The notes under the pieces: generated by a model
Told to the model about the DNA's origin: nothing
What the model saw: only the letters and a program-made list of their open reading frames with translations
Database searches by the model: none
In this document: positions 11,540 through 21,930 of the stretch, one piece after another
Layout of the letters: each line of letters starts with the position of its first letter
Position numbering within the stretch: position 1 is the stretch's first letter
Program-made: the position numbers and the translations under genes
NCBI GenBank assembly: GCA_028023455.1
Contig: JAQFVV010006238.1
Span: forward strand, 2,800,572-2,864,571
Length of the DNA stretch: 64,000 bases
Source of the DNA: Epiperipatus broadwayi
Lineage: Eukaryota; Onychophora; Udeonychophora; Euonychophora; Peripatidae
Direction of reading: 5' to 3'

Positions 11540-12650
11540 TATTAGTCATATCACAGGGCATTCTTGTTCAAATACGTTACTTAAAATTATTTGCAAGCAG
11601 ACTCATAAATGAATCAGTTTAATAAACTTACAAATACAGTTTTACTTTTCATTTATTAATACCCATTCATTCAGTCTAATAAAAGAAGGATTCTTCTTTC
11701 ATCTGATTTCTAATTTATATATTGTAAATAAATCAACATTGATATCTGAAAAGGCTGAAACATATTATTAGCAGGATCTTAGTTCACAAATTAATCAAGC
11801 CAGTTCAGCTTTCCTATATTATTTTAAATTAAATATTACTAATTTCAATGGCACATAAATAATTTTTATTACTGCTTAAATATGTAATGTTTAAGATTAT
11901 AATCATATAAAACATTTTCATACAAATATATTACTCAGAATTATTAAAATGATTTAATATGAAGCTATCTGCAAATAATTCTGAATAACATATTTGAACG
12001 AGAATATTCTGTGATATGACTATAATTCTAAACGTTACATATTTAAACAGTAGTAAAAGTTCAAATAGGCAAAACTCTCTATACGTATTGACACTCAGTG
12101 CAAGCCAGAGTAATCAATTGAAGCCAGAAAGTTTGTGCATAAAATCCCCATCTAGTGCCTACTCATCCAATATCCCCAAACTAGTTTCTGGCTTGTGGGG
12201 CATCCATTGATTACTCTGGTTTGCTCTGAGTGGCAATACATATAGAGAGTTTTGCCTGTTTGAATAACAGTTATGAGCAAGCATAGGAAATGGTGATCAT
12301 GTGATGTTTAGTAGTAAAGGTTATTTACATATTGTTGAAATTAGTAATATTTAGTTTAAAATAATATATGAAACATTAAACTGGCTTGATTAATTTGTGA
12401 ATCAAGATTGCCCACAAATAATAAGTTTCAGCCTTTTCGGATATCAATGTTGATTCATTTACACGAAATATAGTTGGAGAGCAGATGAAAGAGGAATTCT
12501 TTTTTTATCAGTGTGAATGAATAGGCATTGTTAATGAGAAGTAAAATTATATTTGTAAGTTTATTAAAATGATTCGTTATGACTCTGCTTGCAAATAATT
12601 CCGAGTAACATTTTTGAACGAGAATGTTAGGTGATATGATTATAATCCTA
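11540..12650. mobile_element. Large foldback element (~300-bp arms), split by a P1 insertion
   Basis: The left arm (about 11540-11850) is the inverted complement of the right arm (about 12330-12650). Landmarks are 'gtcatatcaca', 'acttaaaattatttgcaag', 'gatatctgaaaaggctgaaa' and 'aattaatcaagccagtt' on the left and their complements on the right. A further right-arm-type copy lies in the middle (11930-12045). That copy and the right end are both followed by TTTAAACAGTAGTAA, which suggests a dimer or internal duplication. Confidence 0.75.
12045..12325. mobile_element. P1 element, short internally deleted copy
   Basis: The left half reads 'aggcaaaactctctatacg', 'agtgcaagccagagtaatca', 'gtgcataaaatccccatcta' and 'tactcatccaatatcccc'. 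The right half returns through 'catccattgattactctgg' to 'tagagagttttgcctgttt' and the outer end 'ggtgatcatgtgatgtttag'. The centre, including most of the ribozyme block, is missing. It sits inside the large foldback at 11540-12650. Confidence 0.75.
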
Positions 12651-12659
12651 AATGTCACG

Positions 12660-13365
12660 TTTAAACAGTAGTAATTTTTTTAGAATTTTGTATCTGATGT
12701 AATGCAACCCACCATATCTATTCCTAACATTTTCCTTCATAATTAAAAATTATTTTAAAAAAAGAAAAATACTGTATAATCAAAAAATATTTTTATAACA
12801 ACAATGTAAAATTTTTTAAACATTAACTGCATCTGTTCAGCTAACTATTAAAATAATTTTTCACAGTGCTAAAAAAAAGTTACCCACTTTATTTAACGTC
12901 AATATTTATTTTTATTTTTTTTTTTTCAAAATATTATTTACACTATTTTAAAATTTTTATTATTTATTAAATTATTTAGTGTTTTTTTAATAAAAATTAA
13001 AATAACAATAGTATTCAAATTAATGAATAATATTTTTCTAAATTTATTAAAATTTTGTTAAATATTAAATCTATTGATGATAAAAATGTATGTAAAGTAG
13101 AAAATTTGCATATATTGTAATTAGTTATGTATATAAGTTTAAGTAAATTTTAAAACAATCTTGACAGCTATATTTTAAATCTAATTCAGTATTAATTAAC
13201 TACAGTTTTATATAATTTAAATTACAAATACCCGCCAGAATAAAATATAATCAAATTCACTAGAAATATAATAAACACATTATGTGAATATAAAAAAATA
13301 TGTAAAATTATAATTATAGATATTGCCACATGTTATAGACTTATTACACAACAAGATAAATTTTA
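12660..13365. other. Very AT-rich DNA, nothing recognised
   Basis: Long A and T runs; no motif, repeat or frame of note. Confidence 0.4.
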
Positions 13366-13367
13366 TA

Positions 13368-13538
13368 ATGTTATATCTTGCCTTACCTTCAAATAATGGA
13401 CTAGTCCAGATTCCATGTTATCTAGATTGGATTGAGTATTCATCACTATGAACCTATGTAAGTACAGTAGATGATGATGCTCACTGAATCCAAAGTATCT
13501 GGGCTAAAACATTATTTGAAGGTAAGGTGAGGTATGAC
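13368..13538. mobile_element. Short palindromic (MITE-like) element
   Basis: The left arm (CTTGCCTTACCTTCAAATAA, near 13378) pairs with the right arm (TTATTTGAAGGTAAGGTGAG, near 13512). A ~110-bp unpaired centre separates them. No other copy is seen in the window. Confidence 0.7.
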
Positions 13539-14264
13539 ACATAAGGTTTAAATTTTTTTTTATTATGGAACAGCAATGCTAAACAGGCATACTTTATTTT
13601 TAGTTGAAAGCCTTTTGGCTGTTTTTATATGATCTAAAACACTGATATTTTTAATCACAAAATTGCTTTAAACTTTATTGCCAGAGATTTTTCTGTTAAT
13701 ATATTAGTAAAATCACATATCTGCTTTTATAATATTATCATTAGCGTAATATTATGTCTGTTGTGAAAGTTATATAAAAATTATACCACCTTACATAAAG
13801 TTTGACAATGTTTTGACACATTTTGATGTATTTAATGGAATGATGTTAGAGACATACATAATTGCATGCTCTCTAGCGGTCTCATTTAAATTTCTTGTTA
13901 ATTTTCTAGTTGATACAAAGTAATAGAATAATTGTAGCTTAGTCAATTGATAGAACTATTGTTTTCAACCCCATTTCCGTGCTTCTATGTCACATTACAT
14001 CTTCTGAGAAATTAACCACATGATACAATTAAAATATTAACAGAATCCATTGTATTTAAGATACATTCAATTTGATATTTATTTATTTTAAAATTTCAAC
14101 AATTCAAAAATATTATCATCCACTTTAAACAACTGTAGTCATTCCAACTCCTAAAAACATGCCAGAAAAATAAAAATCAAAAAATTAATAATAAATGTTT
14201 TAACTGTTTTACAAAGAAACCTATGTGCCAATCCCAAGTACGATTCTATACATCCTTAACTGTA

Positions 14265-14320
14265 CAAAGAGGTAAAACTCTCCAGAATGGTGATCATGTG
14301 ATGTTTAGTCATTTAATCCC
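14265..14320. mobile_element. P1 terminal fragment
   Basis: 'aggtaaaactctcca' is joined directly to 'aatggtgatcatgtgatgtttag'. These are two P1 terminal motifs with the sequence between deleted. Confidence 0.6.
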
Positions 14321-14518
14321 TAAGTATATTTATTTAATATTTAAAATTACTATGTTTGTATTCTTTCCTTTTCCTATACTAACTTTTTCCTTTCTGAAAA
14401 TACCAGTATCATGCCTAATTGCATTTCCTTATTGTATTTTTTTTCCAAATGAAAGAAATCAGATAGAAGTTTTGTAATATGATTAAACTTTTAGGACTAA
14501 AAGTTATTTTTCAGTAAA

Positions 14519-14800
14519 ATAATAATAATAAATAATAATAATAATTCTTTATTTGAGTTAAATAATATAAATTAGCAAAAAGAAATTATCGAAACAAAAT
14601 TGAAAATTAACAATGAAATGAACAAATAAATAAAAATGTACTACACCAAATGAAACTAAGGATAATATTTTTTTACGATGGCTTTAGTGAATTGTTTAAA
14701 ATTTAAATTAAAAATGTTCTTATTAGCAAAATCTGGGCAAATGAAGTAAAGGGGGAATTTTTAATATACCAGATTCTGAGTATATTTATTGTAATACTGT
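14519..14800 (-). mobile_element. Probable LINE-B 3' end with (TTA)n tail
   Basis: On the minus strand the sequence ends in '...ttaactcaaataaagaa' followed by TTATTATTATT. This is the same kind of 3' tail as the neighbouring element at 15253-15600. Coding content is too decayed to identify. Confidence 0.4.
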
Positions 14801-14871
14801 TTTTTTGATGCATAATTTAGAAAGCAAGTTAGATACAAAAATATTCTGGAAAATAATTTTATGTAGAAATT

Positions 14872-15252
<381 letters not shown>

Positions 15253-15600
15253 TCAATTCATTTATTTAAGTGCTAAACAACAGCATAAAGCCAATTACAG
15301 TTTGCACACACAATAAAAGTGAAAATAAAACATATAAAATGAAAATATCAATGTATACATAATAAAGTAAAAATTTAAAAGACAAAATTAAACATAACAT
15401 TTCAGTTTAACAAGATTACAAAATTTCTTATAATCAATATCACACAGATTAAGATTACTCCCAATTTGATTATATAAAGAAGGTAACCTAAATAAAGGAG
15501 AAAATTTAAGAATATTAGAATGACATGTTTGAATCCGATATACACAAGTAGACCTAGTATCATAACTCAAAGACCTAATTGAGATAGTTGAAACTAATAA
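15253..15600 (-). mobile_element. LINE-B (CR1/L2-like) 3' end
   Basis: A minus-strand open stretch (15570-15388) reads STCVYRIQTCHSNILKFSPL, FRLPSLYNQIG and DYKKFCNLVKLK. This is the pattern at the end of CR1/L2/Rex-type reverse transcriptases (a basic 'R-T-x-S-N-x-x-x-F-S' block, a 'P-S-x-x-N-x-I' block, then a 'F-x-x-x-V-K-x' tail). A short untranslated stretch follows, ending AAATAAATGAATTGAA and then (TTA)n. It is 5'-truncated. Family assignment rests on this motif alone. Confidence 0.6.
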
Positions 15601-15610
15601 TAATAATAAT

Positions 15611-15988
15611 AATTACGATAGAATGACAGCCTGTTAAGCTAATTGCGCAGACGATGTGAGAATGTTATTAATAAATGAATACCTTCTAACAACCACATGA
15701 TATAGTATTTATAGAAGACTAAAAAGGAATCCTCTTACTCTTACGACTCAAATGTTTATAAATGAGCAAATCTAAAGTAGTTGTAATGAAGGCGTGACTA
15801 CATAATAGTCACTTTAAATTACTATATATAATATCTGTATGAATGACGCCAATGAAATTTTCTAGAATTTACTAAACGCCACTCTAAATGAAACTAAATC
15901 ATATACATGAATAAGCATTTATTTTATTAATAACATTCTCACAGCGTCTGCGCGATTAGCTTAACAGGCTGTCATTTTATCGTAATTA
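15611..15988. mobile_element. Palindromic element with ~70-bp arms
   Basis: The left arm (15611-15680) starts AATTACGATAGAATGACAGC. The right arm (15918-15988) is its near-perfect inverse, ending GTCATTTTATCGTAATT. Both contain CTGTTAAGCTAAT and the complementary 'gcgcagacg' block. The ends are continued by AATT, so the target duplication may be AATT or TA. Confidence 0.85.
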
Positions 15989-16031
15989 TAATCGCACGCA
16001 AGACGTTATAAAATAAATGCTTATTCATGTA
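15905..16031. repeat. Overlapping second palindrome
   Basis: 'acatgaataagcatttatttta' at 15905-15926 pairs with 'taaaataaatgcttattcatgt' at 16009-16030. This palindrome shares the right arm region of the element at 15611-15988, so that arm can fold in two alternative ways. Confidence 0.75.
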
Positions 16032-16032
16032 A

Positions 16033-16100
16033 ATAATAATAATAGTAATAATAATAATAATAGTAGTAGTAGTAGTAGTAATAGTAATAGTGATAGTAGT
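16033..16100. repeat. (TAA/TAG)n microsatellite
   Basis: Imperfect TAA, TAG and TGA triplets. Confidence 0.9.
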
Positions 16101-16109
16101 TTATTATTT

Positions 16110-16765
16110 GACCATTTATAAAAAATTCAAACTCCAAAATTGGGAGATATGTGCCATTAAATCTTGGCTTTGAGTTCTAGGTTTACCATTGCATTAAAAC
16201 AAATATTGTGTACAAAAAATGACAGAATTGATTGAAAGTATCTAGAGCATTTGATCTCCACAATCTATTAGTCTATTATTGCACCAAACTACACAGGACA
16301 AAAAATAATCAAATGAGAGCTAGCCACAATCCAGAATATTTAACTCCAAACTATAATATTTTTCCACTACATCATACTCCTAGGGGAAGGGGGAAATCAA
16401 ATGGATTACTTTCAAGAGTTTATTAAAAGTCCAAACATTGGAAAAAGCTGGAATATAATCCATGGGCTTTGAATTCAAATTCTATCATTTCACAACTGCA
16501 TCGTGCTTTACAGGACAATAAATATTCCAATGATTTAACATTCAGGAATTCATAAAAAATTGTGTACCAGATATAACAGAGCTGGGACATGTCACATAGA
16601 CTGTGAATTCCAGCATCAGCCATTCTTCCAGTGCATGAAACCATGCAGAATATTTGTCCACTTGAACTCAAGCTTATGTTTTGACTGCATCTATGAAAGT
16701 AAAATCATACCCAAAATCATATCATTGTTTTTTAAATCATGTCTCTGTTAACCACTCATCTATGA
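16110..16765 (-). repeat. Family S tRNA-like repeat, about four diverged tandem units
   Basis: Each ~130-150-bp unit contains 'ttgaattcaaattctatca', 'ctgcat' and 'acaggacaataaat' style blocks, matching the units at 10.6 and 47.5 kb. Minus orientation, with A-box-like and B-box-like blocks. Confidence 0.55.
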
Positions 16766-17985
16766 TTGTAGGCAGTCTATTCAATAACATTTTGAAAGTA
16801 CTTTTATGTAATGATTAACATGATACTTCATAATAACAATTGCAATTTTTTAATCACACTAATATTTATAAACTGGTATAACAATGATCAAAGAACATAA
16901 CTTCATGGTTTTTCTATTTTTTTTTTATTAAGAATTTCTTTATGTTTACATCTCTTTTCATCAAATAATGTAAATTTTTATAAACTCCTTATAATCAAGT
17001 AGTAAGAAAAAGTAATAATTGAAGTTGAAACATTTTAAAATGCACTACTACTTTCAGAATCATAGTGTTGTTTAAAGTTTAGCCTATATGTATATATGGA
17101 TGTAGTTTGATATGCAAATGAGGCTAAATATGTAAATGCGGCATTTAAATGTTTCATTTTTTCAACAATGGAATGTATAAGTCCTTTCTGTTAATAGAAT
17201 GTGGATTCTTAGTGATTTTTCAAGCCTCATTATATTTTCTTTTCTGTCATCTATTTTGGCACAGCTTGTTCTCACATAGATGGGAGTGAAAATGTGGCCT
17301 GTACTGAGAACGATTGATTTGTATTTGTTTTTTCTGTTTGTTGCTGTTGTACAAGTATGTATGCTGACAATTCTCATGCATCTATTTGTTTGAGATTTAT
17401 CATAATATACAGAACTACAGAATGAAGTACTGCATGTGATTTTATAGATGATTTGTGGTGCATGCTCAACTGGTATTTTATCATTTGAGTTGTTTAGTAA
17501 GCTGTTTACTGATAGTGGTGGTTTAAAGCTTACTGTTTAAGTGTTAGCACATATATTCCTTAAATTTTTTACAATCCTAGGGAATCATGGGTGGTTTGTA
17601 TCGGCCCATATATAGGCATACTTCTAACTGCTAAACTTTAAACAGTGCTATGATTCTGGCAGTAATCTGCTGAAAGCATCCCCAATTGTTACCTTTTCAT
17701 AATATTCGACTATAAAGAGTTTTTAAGAGTTATATATTTTTTTATAAAAATTTAAAAAGTTTTGAAATTAACATATCAATACCAGATTTTAAAATTCGTC
17801 CGTGTTCTTTCAAAATCCATGATGTATGCAAGAGAGTTTTGAAACAAAATATAACATATATTGCGACTCCACTCTACTGAAATTACATCTGATGCTAGAG
17901 AGTCAAAATTTCAACATTATTAGGAGTTTCTTAGTGATAAAATTATATCTTTGAATATGATTAAATAATCTTTCAATAGAATTAT
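16766..17985. other. AT-rich DNA, nothing recognised
   Basis: No recurrent family or coding frame of note. Confidence 0.4.
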
Positions 17986-17989
17986 ATTT

Positions 17990-18350
17990 AAAACAGGCAA
18001 AACTCACTATATGTATTGCCACACACAGCAAGCTAGAGTAATCAATGGATGCCAGAAGGTTTGTGCATAAAATCCCCATCTAGTGCCTACTCAGCCAATA
18101 TCCCCAGACTAGTTTCTGGCTTGTGGCTTTGGTCAGTGAGGAGCCTTGGATCTGAGAACACTGCACATAGATCTTAGGATCTAATGCAACCCTCCAGCAG
18201 CCACCTTTTATCTCCATTTAACTACAAAACTATGAGTCTTAAACTGAAAACACTTTAATGTTTTCAATCCAAGCCCATTAGCTTATATAGTCATATGGGT
18301 CTGAACCCAGTTCAGTACCCATACATTTTGGTTTATGTGCTAGAATTACA
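17990..18350 (-). mobile_element. P1 left half element with interior
   Basis: It starts AAACAGGCAAAACTCACTA, passes the P1 arm markers and the ribozyme block (minus strand, 18095-18150), then the interior GATCTAATGCAACCCTCCAG and 'gaacccagttcagtaccca'. In the ribozyme block GAAA, CTA, GTC and the stem I strands TGGGGA and TTGGCT are kept, but CTGATGA reads CTGACCA. The right half is missing. Confidence 0.75.
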
Positions 18351-18689
18351 GCATAATGAAAGACATATAGCTGATCTATTTCAAGAGTTTTTATCAAATG
18401 TTTCAACTAATGGTATGCCAACAAAGAATTTATCTTACTATTCATTTTTAATTTTTTTTAATGTCAGGATAATTTTTAAATCTCCATTGCCTTATTCAAT
18501 CAACTGTTTACAAAATATTCATTCTGTTGGATTAAATGATTAACACCAAAGACTCGAATTCTTATTCTCGTTTATTTATTCAATTTATCCTTATATAATG
18601 AATTATTTCTTGTGTGTTTGAAACTTAATATTACTATATTGATCTTTTGAAAAAAGATTCCACACTTATAGATAATTATATACCTGACA

Positions 18690-19200
18690 GTATTATTTTT
18701 GATAGAGATAACTTGATACTAAAAGGAAATATGCCTATATGTTTGAAAAGGAAAGTTTTTAATAAATGTGTTTTACCAGTTCTTACTTATGGATCTGAGA
18801 CTTGGACACTTAATAGAAGAGCAATACAGAGACTTCAGACCACTCAAAGAAGTATGGAGAGATACATGTTAGAAGTAACAAGAAGAGATCGAAAATGCAA
18901 TGTATGGGTAAAAGAACAAACAGGTGTTACTGACCTCATTGAAAAAATTAAAAGACTGAAGTGGAGTTGGGCTCGACATATTGCTAGAAGAGATGATAAT
19001 AGATGGACAACTGAAATCTTAAATGGGATTCCAAGACATTGTAAAAGACCCAGAAAGAGACCACATGTGAGATGGATGGATGAAATAAGAAAGTGTGCAG
19101 GGGTGATGTGGAGAAGAGAAGCTAAAGATCGGAGAAGATGGATTGAACTTGGAGAGACTTTCATCCTGCAGTGGATTGATAATGGTTGATGATGATGATT
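18690..19200 (+). pseudogene. RTE-type LINE, reverse-transcriptase C-terminal fragment
   Basis: One open plus-strand frame (18647-19186) encodes the end of an RTE/BovB-like endonuclease-reverse transcriptase. It includes VFNKCVLPVLTYGSETWTLN, an IQRLQTTQRSMERYM helix, IKRLKWSWARHIARRDDNRW and WMDEIRKCAGVMWRREAKDR, ending RWIELGETFILQWIDNG before TGA. It is followed directly by ATGATGATGATT, the short-repeat 3' end typical of RTE elements. The catalytic palm is absent, so it is a 5'-truncated insertion. It is the best preserved of six RTE fragments in the window. Confidence 0.9.
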
Positions 19201-19730
19201 ATTTTTGTAATATCTAAATTGTTGGAAATGATTGTTAAAAATAAAATGATATATTTTTTTATATCAAAAATAAAGTATTATTTGCCATTAATGTAGTTTT
19301 ATAGCTATAGAACTAATTTGAGTGCTTTAAAAATAATTTTAACATTATCGTTAGATATGGACCTTAAGATATTGGTCACATACCTTGTTTTGCTTAAAAA
19401 GGTTGATTCTGTTTATTATAAAATTTTCATTAAAAATTCTTGTCGCGTTTATAGTTCTTTTGTTTTGTGGTTAGAAAGTTATTTAAAAAATAGAAAGCAT
19501 ACAGCAAACATTTATGGTATTAAGATAACATAATTATAAGTAATCATGGAGTTCCACAGGATTCAGTTTTTGTTCCTCTTTTATTTTTAATTTATATTAA
19601 TAATATATTTTTTTGAAATTGAAATTGAAGATTTATGATTTCATTGATGATATAATCTTGTCTTGTAGTATTGATTCTTTCTTAATGCATTGCCAAATCC
19701 ATATAATATTAATATAATCTATGTTCTTTA

Positions 19731-19838
19731 TTACTTTTTACAATCCACTATTGACGGTTTTTATTGATCCAGCAATCTGCTGGGGTAGTTGAAACCATCA
19801 ATAGTGGGTTGTAAAAAGCATTGTAAAAAGTAAATTAT
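19731..19838. mobile_element. 105-bp palindromic element inserted in a LINE RT
   Basis: TTACTTTTTACAATCCACTA at the left pairs with the complementary block at the right ('tagtgggttgtaaaaag...gtaaaaagtaa'). The arms are ~30 bp and the right one carries a small duplication. It separates the FIDD motif from the NLNKTK motif of the LINE-B reverse transcriptase, so it inserted after that LINE. Confidence 0.8.
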
Positions 19839-20224
19839 ATAAGATTTAAGTTTATGTCATATAATTTTCTGTTAGTAAATTTGAATAAAACAAAAGCAAT
19901 TCTTTTTTCTTCTTTGTCTCAAGACTAGTTTTTTTTTTCATTTTATTAATGTGTACTTACATCGTTTTGTAAATAATTACTGTTATTTGAAATCTGTATG
20001 TTTTCCAGATTCTTCTGATTAAATTGTTTTATATATGTTTATTCACAATTTTGTAAATTGAATTAAACATTCTCTTATATAATAAAATTATTTTCTAGGT
20101 TGTTCTTGTTTTACTTATACTGCTTCTTTTAGAGTATTTCTGCTGTAATATATCTGATTAGGGTAATTACTCTTGCATTCTAATTTTTTTTTACAAGTTT
20201 TACCAAATTACACTAAGTGTATCA

Positions 20225-20300
20225 GTGTTCTTAAATAGAATGAAGAGTGGTGGGTCGTGTGAAAGTCTGTGCTCATATACCCTATATATTACAAATTACA
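20225..20300 (+). mobile_element. P2 terminal fragment
   Basis: 'gtggtgggtcgtgtgaaagtc' and 'atataccctatatattaca' match the right end of the P2 palindrome (28985-29035), including the tRNA-like terminal block. Confidence 0.55.
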
Positions 20301-21019
20301 CTTTGTGCATTATTTTTAATTAAATCTTGGTCCACTTTTGTTTGAGATATATTCAAAAAGCATGGTATATTTGATCTTCTTCACTTACATTTATATAGGA
20401 TTATCCTTGGCTTTCATTGTAGAAAACTCTTTCTCTATCCTAGCGTTTTTAATATTGACACTTCTCTTTCAAATAGATTTTAATTTTTCTTACCAAGTTT
20501 TTTTCAAGAATTCTGGTGACAGTATGTCTGTTCAGGTCCCAAATAATTTAATATATGTATATGCAGGTGTTCATTAGTTTTGAATATTTCATATGTATCT
20601 CTCAAAATAAATTTACAAGATTGATTGCACAGTAAATGTTAAATTTGTTATATATATATATATTTCTATTTCTTATTTATATTTGTTTAATTATTTTAAA
20701 CTATGTAGTTTATTCTTTATTTTGCTTTTAATACTGTTGTATTTTTGTTATTTAATTTCTTGTTATATTGTAAACTTCTTGCAAAAGATTCTTCTTCTTT
20801 GGGAGTTTTTATATGCTTGTTTGTGATTTATTATTATGATTAGATCATTTTATCTGTTATAACATTTTTTATATGTTTTATATTTATCTGTTATATTTTC
20901 TCCTCACTTAAATTTTTTCTTGTATGATGTATATATTATTATATTATCTACTTGTTGTTTACAAAATAAATAAACTATTATTATTTTTGTTTGAAGTTGT
21001 TTGATTTTATTTGGGTTTA

Positions 21020-21305
21020 AATATCATCATCATCATCAACATCATTAGCAACATTTTCAACTATTATTGATCCACTGCAAGATGAAAGTCTCTTTAAGTT
21101 TAATCTCATTTCTCTGTTCTCTAGCTTCTCTTCTTCTCATCATCCCAGCACAATTCTTTATTTCATCAATCGATCTCACATGTGATCTTTTTCTTGGTCT
21201 TTTACAATATCTTGGAATCTGGTTTAAGATTTCAACTGACTATCTATTATCATCTCTTCTAGAAATATGTTCATCCCAACTTCACTTCAGTCTTTTAATT
21301 CTTAC
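21020..21305 (-). pseudogene. RTE-type LINE 3' fragment, antisense
   Basis: The minus strand encodes the same C-terminal RTE tail as at 18.7-19.2 kb: the complement of 'tccactgcaagatgaaagtc' (ILQWI end), then R-R-x-A-R and the IKRLKWSW region. The RTE 3' end (CATCATCATCATCAACATC in plus sense) is at 21024. It faces the plus-strand fragment at 21403 across an (AT)n array. Confidence 0.85.
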
Positions 21306-21307
21306 AA

Positions 21308-21309
<2 letters not shown>

Positions 21310-21347
<38 letters not shown>

Positions 21348-21350
21348 TTG

Positions 21351-21402
<52 letters not shown>
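21310..21402. repeat. (AT)n microsatellite between inverted RTE fragments
   Basis: About 90 bp of AT dinucleotides, interrupted once by CATTGTA. Confidence 0.95.
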
Positions 21403-21405
<3 letters not shown>

Positions 21406-21930
21406 GGAAGAAATTAATCATAGAATTAAACTTGGTTGGAGTGCTTTTTGTAGAAATAACTTGATACTAAAAGGAAATATGCCTATGTGTTTGAAAAGGA
21501 AGGTTTTTAACAAATGTGTTTTACCAGTTCTTACTTATGGATCTGAGACTTGGACACTTAATAGAAGAGCAATACAGAGACTTCAGACCACTCAAAAAAG
21601 TATGGAGAGATGTATGTTGGGAGTAACAAGAAGAGATCGAAAATGCAATGTATGGGTAAGAGAACAAACAGGTGTTACTAACTTCATTGAAAAAATTAAA
21701 AGATTGAAGAGGGGTTGGGCTGGACATATTGCTAGAAGAGATGATAATAGATGGACAATTGAAATTTTAAACTGGATTCCAAGAGATTGTGAGATGGTTG
21801 GATGAAATAAGAAAGTGTGCAGGGATGATGTCGAGAAGAGAAGCTAAAGATCAGAGAAGATGGATTAAACTTGGAGAGACCTTCATCCTGCGCAATGGAT
21901 TGATAATGATTGATAATGATGATGATGATA
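21403..21930 (+). pseudogene. RTE-type LINE 3' fragment, sense
   Basis: Open from 21404 to 21802 with EINHRIKLGWSAFCRNNLIL, MCLKRKVFNKCVLPVLTYGS, then CMLGVTRRDRKCNVWVREQT and RRDDNRWTIEILNWIPRDCE. A deletion then shifts the frame, and the rest of the tail (KKVCRDDV, WIKLGETFI) is readable to the GATGATGATGAT end near 21930. It starts ~55 residues further upstream in the protein than the 18.7-kb copy. Confidence 0.9.

Larger units (their letters stand above)
19290..20985 (+). pseudogene. LINE-B (CR1/L2/Jockey-like) reverse transcriptase, decayed
   Basis: The plus strand shows the RT core in order. A VDSVYYKI block (the 'KAFDSV' palm region) is followed by SSFVLWLESYLKNRKHTANI. Then come NHGVPQDSVLVPLLFLIYINN (the GVPQGSVLGPLLF motif) and DFIDDIIL (catalytic FADD box, here FIDD). 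After an inserted palindrome, LLVNLNKTKAILF follows. Stops and frameshifts break the frame, and only 19318-19533 is open for any length. The element appears to end near 20985 with AAATAAATAAACTATTATTA, a tail like those at 14.5 and 15.3 kb. It is a different family from LINE-A (FVDD). Confidence 0.75.

Noticed and set aside
20338-20577. 79-codon hydrophobic frame as a membrane protein gene
   Set aside because: It sits in the 3' part of the decayed LINE-B and its hydrophobicity follows from T-rich sequence.
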